From Saccharomycodes ludwigii (Eukaryota > Ascomycota > Saccharomycetes > Saccharomycodales > Saccharomycodaceae), in assembly GCF_020623625.1 (NCBI RefSeq), contig NC_060201.1:2163682-2227681 (forward strand): a stretch of 64,000 bases of DNA, read 5' to 3'. The notes beneath the pieces were generated by a model. It was not told where the DNA came from. It saw only the letters and a program-made list of their open reading frames with translations, and did not search any database. Shown here piece by piece: positions 56,479-64,000 of the stretch; within the stretch, counting starts at the first letter, position 1; each line of letters starts with the position of its first letter. The position numbers and the translations under genes were made by a program.

Positions 56479-57792
56479 ATGCAAAATATTATAGAGCCCT
56501 TCATAACATCTGCACCAGGTAAAGTTATTATTTTTGGTGAACATTCTGCTGTTTATGGAGAACCAGTAATTGCTGCTGCTGTTTCTTCCCTAAGATCATA
56601 TCTGTTGGTTACACAAGCTAGTTCACCAAATGTAATTGAATTAGACTTTCCAGATATTAAATTTGATCATAAATGGTCGTACACACAAGATTTTTTTCCC
56701 TCCTCTGCTACTTCTACAAATGGATTTGATTTGGAAAAATGCAGAAAAATATTTGTTAAGCATAACCAAGGCACCACAGACTTGGACTTGGAACTGGAAG
56801 ATGAATTAACGCAGTACATAGATACTATAATTAAAAATACATTAACTGAAGAGAAAAAACAATTTCATTATTACGCAGCGTTATGTTTTTTGTATTTATA
56901 CTTCAATTTGTGTCCTCAAGTTTCTGGTGTGAAATTTACCATAAAGTCCAATTTGCCCGTTGGAGCCGGTTTGGGAAGTAGTGCATCTATTAGTGTATGT
57001 TTAACATTAGCCATGTGCAAATTAGGTGGCATTCTTTCCGGTATGAGTTTATCTGAAAAGGATAAAAAAATGATTAACAAATGGTCGTATATCGGCGAAA
57101 AGTGTACTCATGGAACACCCTCTGGAATTGATAATGCTGTAGCTACATTTGGCGGTGCTGTTTTGTTTCAGAAGCAAGTTGACGGTAAAAATAAACTAGA
57201 AGTTATTGAAAATTTCCCACAAATCCCAATGATTTTAACCAACACGAAGATACCTAAATCTACAAAGAAATTGATTTCTGATGTTCGTAAACTGTGTGAA
57301 GAAAACCCTAAGATAATGAAAGGAATCTTATCTAGTATGGGGTATATTGCGGAAACTGGTGCTTCAATTTTGAAAAAATTTGATGCACAGACTTCGCTGC
57401 CTCAACTAATTGAATTAGTTAGAATAAATCATGGGTTATTGGTGTCTATTGGGGTTTCTCACCCAGGATTAGAAAAGATTAAGCTTTTAAGTGATACTCT
57501 AAAAATTGGAGGCACTAAATTAACCGGTGCTGGTGGAGGTGGGTGTGCATTGACTATATTGTTAGATCACGAAGAGGACCGTTTGAAGATTGAAGAGTTT
57601 AAAAACACGTTACACGAACGTTACGGTTACGATAATTTTGACACGGACTTGGGTGGTACTGGCTCATGTTTTATAGATTTATCGAAAAAAAATGGAGGGG
57701 AAATCTTAAATGCATTTACTGAAAATAGTGCAGGCGATCAAATTTTTACACCAGAATTGTTACAATTATTGCAATTAAATACAATTTTGTAA
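56479..57792 (+). CDS. ERG12: Erg12, mevalonate kinase
   Basis: This 437-residue GHMP kinase (S. cerevisiae 443) phosphorylates mevalonate in the isoprenoid/ergosterol pathway. Motifs are SAPGKVIIFGEHSAVYG at the N-terminus, the ATP loop LPVGAGLGSSASIS, CTHGTPSGIDNAVATFGG and the C-terminal KLTGAGGGGCALT. All are intact. In S. cerevisiae ERG12 is YMR208W; here it lies between VPH1 and FSF1, which are adjacent in S. cerevisiae, so the gene has moved in one of the lineages. Convergent with FSF1. Confidence 0.97.
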   Translation: MQNIIEPFITSAPGKVIIFGEHSAVYGEPVIAAAVSSLRSYLLVTQASSPNVIELDFPDIKFDHKWSYTQDFFPSSATSTNGFDLEKCRKIFVKHNQGTTDLDLELEDELTQYIDTIIKNTLTEEKKQFHYYAALCFLYLYFNLCPQVSGVKFTIKSNLPVGAGLGSSASISVCLTLAMCKLGGILSGMSLSEKDKKMINKWSYIGEKCTHGTPSGIDNAVATFGGAVLFQKQVDGKNKLEVIENFPQIPMILTNTKIPKSTKKLISDVRKLCEENPKIMKGILSSMGYIAETGASILKKFDAQTSLPQLIELVRINHGLLVSIGVSHPGLEKIKLLSDTLKIGGTKLTGAGGGGCALTILLDHEEDRLKIEEFKNTLHERYGYDNFDTDLGGTGSCFIDLSKKNGGEILNAFTENSAGDQIFTPELLQLLQLNTIL

Positions 57793-58016
57793 GAAGGGGT
57801 AGGGAGGAAGCAGAATGTATATATTGTTAACGTATGGCTGAAAAATTTTGAGATGTCAAAATGTGTAAGTTATATCATATAGTATACAATAACAACGGCT
57901 ATATTAACAAGTAAGATATAAAGCATCCTTTAATTTTTTTTTTTTTTTTTTTATTAACTTGAAAATATAGATAGGGTTATTTAAAAAAAGAGTCAATGAG
58001 AACATAAAAATAAAAA

Positions 58017-59000
58017 CTACATACCTCTATTAAAATGCACCACCTCAATTAATTTACCATTTTTATCTTTTTTACCTTGTAATTCAGGCTCCAAACGAGA
58101 TAGTTTTATATCTTCATATTGTGGGAATAAAGCTAATGCAAAGGGCAATGCAATAAACGAAGTAAAACTAATCAAACCTAAATTAGCTAATTGAGTAATG
58201 GCCAATCCTTTATTTTTTAGAATATTTTTTTGCAAACTAACTAATAACAATGGTGGAATAACCATGGTAGGAGTGGCATTAATGACTCTACTCAATGCGG
58301 TTTCCCCCACAGCATTAATTGCAGCAATCTTACTTACACCAACTTTGTCACCGTTATCATCAAACACATTAATACCCTTTCTTATTTCTTCACCTCTCAT
58401 TAGAAAAACATTGACTACACCTGCTGATACAACTGCAGCAAATGGAACCAATCTAGTCAATATCAATTTGGTATTAGCACTGAATCTGTGTAAATGCGGC
58501 ACCAAACTCTTCAAACCCACAGCAACAGAACAAGAGGCAGACACAGCAACCGCATAATTAAACAATAACGTTTTTGTACTCATTGGGTGAGATTTGTTTG
58601 CATTTGCCGAGTTTATGGCAACGTTTAAGGATTGGTTAGTCCATTGCCAAAAAATTGTGCCTGCAGTTCCTAAACCAGGTGTCATCATACCTGCACAAAC
58701 AACTAAATTAGATAAAACACAACATGACATACGGAATGGTAGAAGAACTTTTTCACCGGTATCTGGATGAATGGTGGAATCTAATTTTCTTTTGGCATCC
58801 CAAAAATCAGGTGTAGCTTGTTTTAAAATACCGTTTCTATAATCCTTTACTATTTTTTTTGCTTTTTCTAACTGTTCATCTGTAGTAAGCAACATTCTTG
58901 GATCACTGACCTCGGCACAGTGTTTAACACGACCCCAGTAAGTGCTTAAATCATATCTTGATTGTGGTAATGGAATTGGACCTGGAACAGAAGATGCCAT
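58017..59000 (-). CDS. FSF1: Fsf1, fungal sideroflexin
   Basis: This 327-residue sideroflexin (S. cerevisiae 327) is a multipass mitochondrial inner-membrane transporter; the family carries amino acids such as serine. The signature IHPDTGEKVLLPFRMS is present, followed by about five hydrophobic segments with NQSLNVAINSANAN and the terminal HFNRGM. Position matches YOR271C. Confidence 0.96.
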   Translation of the reverse strand: MASSVPGPIPLPQSRYDLSTYWGRVKHCAEVSDPRMLLTTDEQLEKAKKIVKDYRNGILKQATPDFWDAKRKLDSTIHPDTGEKVLLPFRMSCCVLSNLVVCAGMMTPGLGTAGTIFWQWTNQSLNVAINSANANKSHPMSTKTLLFNYAVAVSASCSVAVGLKSLVPHLHRFSANTKLILTRLVPFAAVVSAGVVNVFLMRGEEIRKGINVFDDNGDKVGVSKIAAINAVGETALSRVINATPTMVIPPLLLVSLQKNILKNKGLAITQLANLGLISFTSFIALPFALALFPQYEDIKLSRLEPELQGKKDKNGKLIEVVHFNRGM

Positions 59001-59698
59001 CTTTTTTTTTTTTTATTTTATTTATTTATTTATTTATTTGAGAGATAAATATTATCTTTGTGTTGTTGATGCTATATTATTTTCAAGATTTTGTGATGAA
59101 GAGTTGGATCTCGATAAATAATTAGTAAATTGAGTAATTTCCAACCTTGAAAAAATTTTTTTTTTTTTTCTTTTCAAATAATTAATATATGCCTTATATT
59201 TTTATAGTATTTCTGATTAGATTTATAAAAGATATTTTTTTTTCATTTTTCATTTTTCATTTTGCATTTTCCATTTTTCATTTTGCATTTTCCATTTTGC
59301 ATTTTTCGCCTTGTAAAAAAGAATTGATAGATTTTTTACCGGCGGTACGAACTACTCTATTAAGAAGAATTAATTTAAACGGTAATATGAATAATGCAAG
59401 TTTATAAGTACGCAGAGCACATAGAAATATTTATCCGTGACCGGTAGTAATAATTCGATTTGTTTATATATTCAAATTTATAGTGGTAGTTGTATAATAC
59501 AATACAATACAATTATTATATTCCCACTTTCTTATCTAAAATATTATCGAGATTATCAATTGTGCAATTTCCAAAAAAGGTTTTTTATATTTTCTTTTTT
59601 TATATATCTCCTTTTTTTCATTAACAACATATACTAAATTTCACTCTTATTTCAAATATTTTCTTGCCAAAAAAAAATGCCCTTTTTTAAAAATATCA

Positions 59699-59705
59699 TT
59701 ACCCG
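59699..59705 (+). promoter_or_regulatory. Reb1 site TTACCCG
   Basis: TTACCCG (followed by GG) lies about 220 bp upstream of the candidate H/ACA RNA. Confidence 0.45.
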
Positions 59706-59919
59706 GGCTAGAGAATCACAAATTACGAATTAAAAAAAAGAAAAACATCATTGATTGTATACACTTTTCCGCTTTCTTTTTTTCTAAAAAAATTTACATA
59801 AATTTTTAGATTTATACTATATAAGTAGAAAGCTTCAAGCTACCAAGTGTAAAAAAATTAATTTTTCTTTTCTTAATTTTAAATCTTGTTATTCTATTGA
59901 TTATGTTAGAAAAAATTAC

Positions 59920-60139
59920 AAAAAAAGATGATACGAAACATATTTTTATAGCCTTCTATTCACTTTGCCATTCGTGTATTACAGATGAATTTTTGGATGA
60001 AGGGGAAAAGAAGCGCTAGAGCAAGTTTAATATTTTAATATTAATATCGTGCACGTCCTCATACTGGTATTGAACTTTTTTTTTTTTAATTTTCTTTATT
60101 AGATACTCAATTACTGGTAACTGCGTAATCGATACAAAT
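59920..60139 (+). ncRNA. SNR8: Candidate snR8-like H/ACA snoRNA
   Basis: The fold reads hairpin-hinge-hairpin-tail. Hairpin 1 has a lower stem AAGATG (59925-59930) with TATTTT (60031-60036), and an upper stem from 59946-59956 with 60010-60021. The H box is ATATTA (60038-60043), 16 nt past the upper stem. Hairpin 2 has ATCG (60046) with CGAT (60130) and CTGGTATTG (60064-60072) with CAATTACTGG (60108-60117). The ACA box is at 60134-60136, again 16 nt past the stem, with three bases after it. In hairpin 1, ACATATT (59938) and AAGTTT (60023) flank the pocket and would pair around 25S position 960, a known snR8 target. The second pocket fits the 986 target less well. Done by eye. Confidence 0.42.
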
Positions 60140-60332
60140 ACATAATGAATCTCCTCTTATCTTTTTAATTTATTGGCGTAAATGCTTTGTTTTTCTTGAC
60201 AATGTTATTTTAAGTAGCTCTTGCAACGTTGTATATTTAAAGTTATATTTTTTATTTTATTTTTTTTTTTTCTGTTTTCTACAAAAGGCTTTCTTTTGAA
60301 CGTTACAGAAAAAGTAAACAAAGAGCCACGTA

Positions 60333-60339
60333 TTACCCG
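60333..60339 (+). promoter_or_regulatory. Reb1 site TTACCCG
   Basis: TTACCCG lies 353 bp upstream of the YTM1 start, beyond the candidate snoRNA. Confidence 0.5.
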
Positions 60340-60691
60340 CACATACAGAAATGTTTTTGTTAAAAAAAAAAATAAAAAAATTGAAAAATTAGTCGTTTCT
60401 TTTTTTATTTCCATTTCCATTTCCATTTCCATTTCCATTTCCATTTCCATTTCCTTCTTCTTGAAAAACTTAGCAAGGATAATTTCTTTTTTCTTTTTTA
60501 TAAATTTTAAATTCTAACTGTACTACCTTCATCATTTCCCCCTTTTTTAATAGGTCATCTTGAACATGTACATTATAGCTAGTGCAGTTCAATTACTAAT
60601 ATAAAATTATACCCAAATAACTTCTCTCCTTGACTAAATAAACAAGGCTATCTATCTATCTATATATATATATATATACACCCACCCAAAT

Positions 60692-62020
60692 ATGTCTGAC
60701 ACTTCCCAGGTTAAAATAAAATTTTTCACTCGTGAGCAAGACGAAAACTTACAACAAATTCAAGACGCACCATTATACGCACCAGTTACCTTAAAAAGAT
60801 ACGGTTTAAGTGAGATTGTCAATCATTTATTGAAATTAGATAAGAGAGTACCATTTGATTTTTTAATTGATGGTGAGCTATTAACCAGCACCTTAGATGA
60901 TTACCTGGTTACAAATGGTTTAAGTAGTGAAGTTTTATTGAATTTAGAATATAAAAGGGCAGTTTTACCACCAAGCTACTTGAATAGTTTTAATAATGAC
61001 GATTGGATCAGTAGTTTGGATCATTATGATACCACTATCATCAGTGGTTCATACGATGGTATTGTACGCACTTGGGATTTAAGCGGGCAAGTTAAAAAGC
61101 AATATAGTGGCCACTCGGCTCCCGTCCGTTGTGTTAAGTATATTAGCGATACCAGGTTGGTTTCTGGTGGTAACGATCGTACTTTAAGATTATGGAAGAC
61201 GAAATCAGATTCTAATACTAATAACGAAGGCGACGAAATCGAAGAAGGAAAAACTTTGGCAATTTTAGAAGGCCACAAAGCACCCGTTGTTTCTTGTGCC
61301 GTTGACAATAATCGTATTTTATCTGCGGCTTATGATAATACCATTTGTGTTTGGTCAACGAATTATAAAGAAATGTCTCTAATCGATCCAATGGATGAAT
61401 CAACCAATAATACTAACGTCGGCTCCACTGCTGCCAAGAAAAGGAGGAAGCTTGCCTTGAAAGATGGATCTATAAGAAGACGCTCGCCACTTGCCATATT
61501 AGAATCACACAGCTCACCAGTAGAAGATGTCATCTTTGACCATAATGATACTACTGTGGCCTATTCTGTTTCTCAAGATCATACAATCAAAACATGGGAC
61601 TTGGTCACAAATCGTTGTGTGGATACTAAGAGTACTTCTTATTCTTTACTAAGTATTTTGCAGTTGCCTCAAATTAATTTATTAGCATGTGGATCTAGTG
61701 CCAGACATATAACGTTGCATGACCCACGTACTACAACAAAAGTAACCAACGCTCAATTGATCGGTCACAAAAACTTTGTTGTTTCCTTAAGCGACTGCCC
61801 AACTAATCAATATATGTTTGCAAGTGGATCACACGACGGTACCGTCAAGCTTTGGGACGTCAGGTCCAACAAACCTTTATATACAATAACTAGAGAACAA
61901 GACTCTGTTGGCTTAAGTAGCGACGATAAGAAAGTTTTTAGTTGTGACTGGACTGAAAAAATTGGTATTGTAAGTGGTGGTCAAGATAAAAAAATCCAAA
62001 TAAATAAGGAAAACTTTTAA
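60692..62020 (+). CDS. YTM1: Ytm1, WD40 subunit of the Nop7-Erb1-Ytm1 complex
   Basis: This 442-residue nucleolar protein (S. cerevisiae 460) acts in 60S ribosome biogenesis; its N-terminal ubiquitin-like NLE domain (residues 1-95) is the handle used by the Rea1 ATPase to release the complex. Seven WD40 repeats follow, including ISGSYDGIVRTWD, SGGNDRTLRLWK, SAAYDNTICVWS and ASGSHDGTVKLWD. A basic insert KKRRKLALKDGSIRRR lies between blades 3 and 4. Position matches YOR272W. Confidence 0.96.
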   Translation: MSDTSQVKIKFFTREQDENLQQIQDAPLYAPVTLKRYGLSEIVNHLLKLDKRVPFDFLIDGELLTSTLDDYLVTNGLSSEVLLNLEYKRAVLPPSYLNSFNNDDWISSLDHYDTTIISGSYDGIVRTWDLSGQVKKQYSGHSAPVRCVKYISDTRLVSGGNDRTLRLWKTKSDSNTNNEGDEIEEGKTLAILEGHKAPVVSCAVDNNRILSAAYDNTICVWSTNYKEMSLIDPMDESTNNTNVGSTAAKKRRKLALKDGSIRRRSPLAILESHSSPVEDVIFDHNDTTVAYSVSQDHTIKTWDLVTNRCVDTKSTSYSLLSILQLPQINLLACGSSARHITLHDPRTTTKVTNAQLIGHKNFVVSLSDCPTNQYMFASGSHDGTVKLWDVRSNKPLYTITREQDSVGLSSDDKKVFSCDWTEKIGIVSGGQDKKIQINKENF

Positions 62021-62059
62021 GTAATAATAATATATATGTCTTCAAATTTGTGGGATTAT

Positions 62060-63397
62060 CTACGATTGTATACTACTATGGAATTTATATAAACTATAAT
62101 AACCTTTGTACAAAGACTTTTCATCGGTCATATATCCAACATTAGTATGGTCTATTTGGGAATCTAGATCTTTCCAATTTCTTATTTTTCTCAATTTATC
62201 GAAACTTTTACTATCCAATTGAACCATTGGTTTCGTGCCATATTTTAGTGGCCCCACATTAATCCAGTGAACTTTATTCAAACAATTTCTTTTAAAACTT
62301 TCAATAGTATCTATATAGTCTATTATATTGCTTGCAGTGTCGATAAAGAATACTGTGATTACAACGATGTTATCATATTGAGCTGCATTTTCATTAGGAA
62401 TGGTAAATTTGTTGAAATCGCCTAAATGAATTTTCAAATTAGCTGGCTTGACATAACCAGAGAGATTAATGTCAAACGTGGACAATTGATCATTCAAACT
62501 AACATGATTGGAGAAGTATGTGAGATAAGGAGACAATTGAATTTTATCTTCATAAAGATAAATGAATTCATTGCACATATAAGCTAAATTAGAAAATTCA
62601 ATGGAATGTATATCAATATTTGAATATTTCAAACTGATTTCATAAGGAATCCTACCTAAACCACTTCCAGGCATAATAATCAATGTTCTCTTATTATTCG
62701 AAGTATCAATTTTCTTTAACTGATCTTCAATATATGATAGTAAAGGCTCACGTTCCTTATCAAAAGAAGTGTGCCAATCACGGATAATATGACTCAAGGC
62801 TTCGGTAATTCTATAATTTGGACAACTTTCAAAAGTTTTGTACGTCTTTTTTTCAAAAACTGCTTTTAAATCCGATAATATACCAGTACTATCATTAGTT
62901 TTATCCAAGCTATTTAAAATGGTGGCAGAGATTTTCTCGACGGTTTTACAATTAACATTAATTACACCATTTTTAACCTTATCGATATTATCTAAATATC
63001 CAATTTTCTTTAAATCTCGTTGATTTTTCTTGGTCAACATAGCATATCTTTGTAACATAACAGTGTCTATATTTCTTAGACAATTACCTTTATAGTCATG
63101 CAAATGACATAATCCATTATAAATATTAGCCAAAGAAGCTGAAGATGCGGAGGTTGCATAGTATTCATTTTGTTTGCCATTACATAATTGTAAATCATGT
63201 GATAGTGGAGTATCTTGGCAGTTATAATACAACGTATCAACTACGCTACTGCCAGTTATGCCACTTTTAGCGATTATTCTCTCTATTTTTTTTAAAAGCC
63301 ATTGTTTAAATGGATCATAGGTTCTTAACATTGTAAATAAAATAGTAAATAACACAATTAAAATGTTTGCTATAGTTGGTGACATTATATTTGCCAT
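62060..63397 (-). CDS. Carnosine N-methyltransferase-family protein (YNL092W-like)
   Basis: This 445-residue protein belongs to the N2227/carnosine N-methyltransferase family. An N-terminal membrane segment (about 10-24) is followed by HIIRDWHTSFDKEREPLL, the SAM-binding loop IIMPGSGLGRIPYEIS, and the late motif VITVFFIDTASNIIDYI with INVGPLKYG, all typical of the family, whose members methylate carnosine-like peptides using SAM. The S. cerevisiae relative is YNL092W (400 residues). Its place beside YTM1 is not conserved there. Only 39 bp separate it from the convergent YTM1. The actual substrate in this yeast is unknown. Confidence 0.88.
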   Translation of the reverse strand: MANIMSPTIANILIVLFTILFTMLRTYDPFKQWLLKKIERIIAKSGITGSSVVDTLYYNCQDTPLSHDLQLCNGKQNEYYATSASSASLANIYNGLCHLHDYKGNCLRNIDTVMLQRYAMLTKKNQRDLKKIGYLDNIDKVKNGVINVNCKTVEKISATILNSLDKTNDSTGILSDLKAVFEKKTYKTFESCPNYRITEALSHIIRDWHTSFDKEREPLLSYIEDQLKKIDTSNNKRTLIIMPGSGLGRIPYEISLKYSNIDIHSIEFSNLAYMCNEFIYLYEDKIQLSPYLTYFSNHVSLNDQLSTFDINLSGYVKPANLKIHLGDFNKFTIPNENAAQYDNIVVITVFFIDTASNIIDYIDTIESFKRNCLNKVHWINVGPLKYGTKPMVQLDSKSFDKLRKIRNWKDLDSQIDHTNVGYMTDEKSLYKGYYSLYKFHSSIQS

Positions 63398-63493
63398 TTT
63401 CCTATTTACTTTTTTTTCTTTTTTGAAAATATATCACAGATATTGTTTGTTATTTAGATAAAATATTAATTTCCTTTATATAAGTTAAAAATG

Positions 63494-63528
<35 letters not shown>

Positions 63529-64000
63529 AATTATACTTTCATTTTTATTGATATCAGAATAGAAAAAATTGAAAAAAACCTGTAACCTTTTATGTACTAA
63601 ATAATATATATATATATATTTTTTTTCTTTTCTTTTTTTATAAAAAAAAAAAAAAAAGGGAATGCATCTCACCTTCTTAAGAATATATATATATATATAT
63701 ATATTGTTGTTCGTTGAAGTAAAAATGTATAAAACTTCGTCATCTTAATACCAATTGAATATGTATAAAAAGATACAGTTACATAGGTATAATACTGAAT
63801 TACCGTATCCATAGTATAATAAGCATGATAAAAGCTGTATAATATATATATATGTATAAATGGAAAAAAAAAAAAAAAAAAAAAGAAAAACTAAGGGGTA
63901 TCATTTAGTGTTAATAATAGTGTTGAATTTATAACCTTAAAGATGTATATCAAACTTGCTCAGAAGGCTTCTTATTCTTATTCTTATTCTTATCATGAAA
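63398..64000. other. Spacer after the methyltransferase gene, window end
   Basis: There is no complete gene. A35-type (63493-63526) and A20-type (63864-63884) tracts and three (AT)n runs are present. The last 50 bases hold a TTCTTA repeat and could be the 3' end of a minus-strand gene: the frame closing with TGA at 63952-63950 is open to the window edge and would end with KNKNKKPSEQV. Sixteen codons are too few to call. Confidence 0.4.

Larger units (their letters stand above)
59001..60691. other. Divergent FSF1-YTM1 spacer (1.7 kb)
   Basis: I find no credible ORF. Two Reb1 sites (59699-59705 and 60333-60339), repeats of TTTGCATTTTCCATTTT type (59240-59310), CCATTT repeats (60409-60452) and a candidate H/ACA RNA (59920-60139) lie here. 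In S. cerevisiae this interval holds the snoRNA gene SNR8, to my knowledge. Confidence 0.6.

Noticed and set aside
60205-60517. Opposed ORFs over the CCATTT repeat upstream of YTM1
   Set aside because: They consist of translated simple repeat and homopolymer with no family resemblance.
1-64000. tRNA genes, transposons, LTRs, CRISPR arrays
   Set aside because: I searched by eye for B-box-like GGTTCGA strings outside genes, long terminal repeats and transposase or reverse-transcriptase motifs, and found none that hold up.

Overview
The window is nuclear DNA from a budding yeast (Saccharomycetales). It is AT-rich (roughly 30% GC by eye), nearly intron-free, and has many long poly(A)/poly(T) tracts between genes. 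I identify 34 protein-coding genes, nearly all complete. Gene order matches two Saccharomyces cerevisiae regions interleaved with each other: the YOR250C-YOR272W run (CLP1, TUM1, TMA16, NAT5, SEC63, OSW1?, TRE, CDC31, HNT3, RPT4, GCD1, RPN8, GPN2, DSE3, RBL2, PNT1, HRK1, PAC1, VPH1, FSF1, YTM1) and the YPL165C-YPL176C run (SET6, ATG29, REV3, MRX4, MEX67, DAP1, SPT14, NIP100, MRPL40, COX10). That is the expected pattern for a lineage that did not pass through the whole-genome duplication. With the low GC and homopolymer-rich spacers, my best guess is the Saccharomycodaceae, for example Saccharomycodes. This is inference.

Layout. 1-11 kb: mRNA 3'-end processing (CLP1), tRNA thiolation/sulfur transfer (TUM1), SET6, autophagy (ATG29, with a spliceosomal intron), translesion polymerase zeta (REV3) and ribosome biogenesis (TMA16). 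11-24 kb: a mitochondrial membrane protein (MRX4), NatA subunit NAT5, translocon subunit SEC63, mRNA exporter MEX67, a probable OSW1, DAP1 and a TRE1/TRE2-type protein. 24-38 kb: GPI synthesis (SPT14), dynactin (NIP100), centrin (CDC31), a Zn2Cys6 regulator, mitoribosome (MRPL40), HNT3, proteasome (RPT4), eIF2B gamma (GCD1) and heme A synthesis (COX10). 39-53 kb: proteasome lid (RPN8), GPN2, DSE3, RBL2, PNT1, HRK1 and LIS1 homologue PAC1. 53-64 kb: V-ATPase subunit a (VPH1), mevalonate kinase (ERG12), FSF1, YTM1 and a carnosine N-methyltransferase-family gene (YNL092W-like).

These are housekeeping genes with no shared operon-like function. I see no transposon, retroelement, CRISPR array or tRNA gene. 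Both proteasome genes carry a perfect Rpn4 (PACE) site upstream. Several promoters carry Reb1, Cbf1, Abf1 or Rap1-like sites.

The points most worth a second look are: a Rev3 lacking the CysA zinc module while keeping the Fe-S CysB module; a Nip100/p150 lacking its CAP-Gly domain; a canonical intron in ATG29; a Sec63 whose acidic tail runs into a lysine-rich extension after an A9 tract; a candidate snR8-like H/ACA RNA in the FSF1-YTM1 spacer; and an unusually long HRK1-PAC1 spacer with tandem Rap1-like sites.
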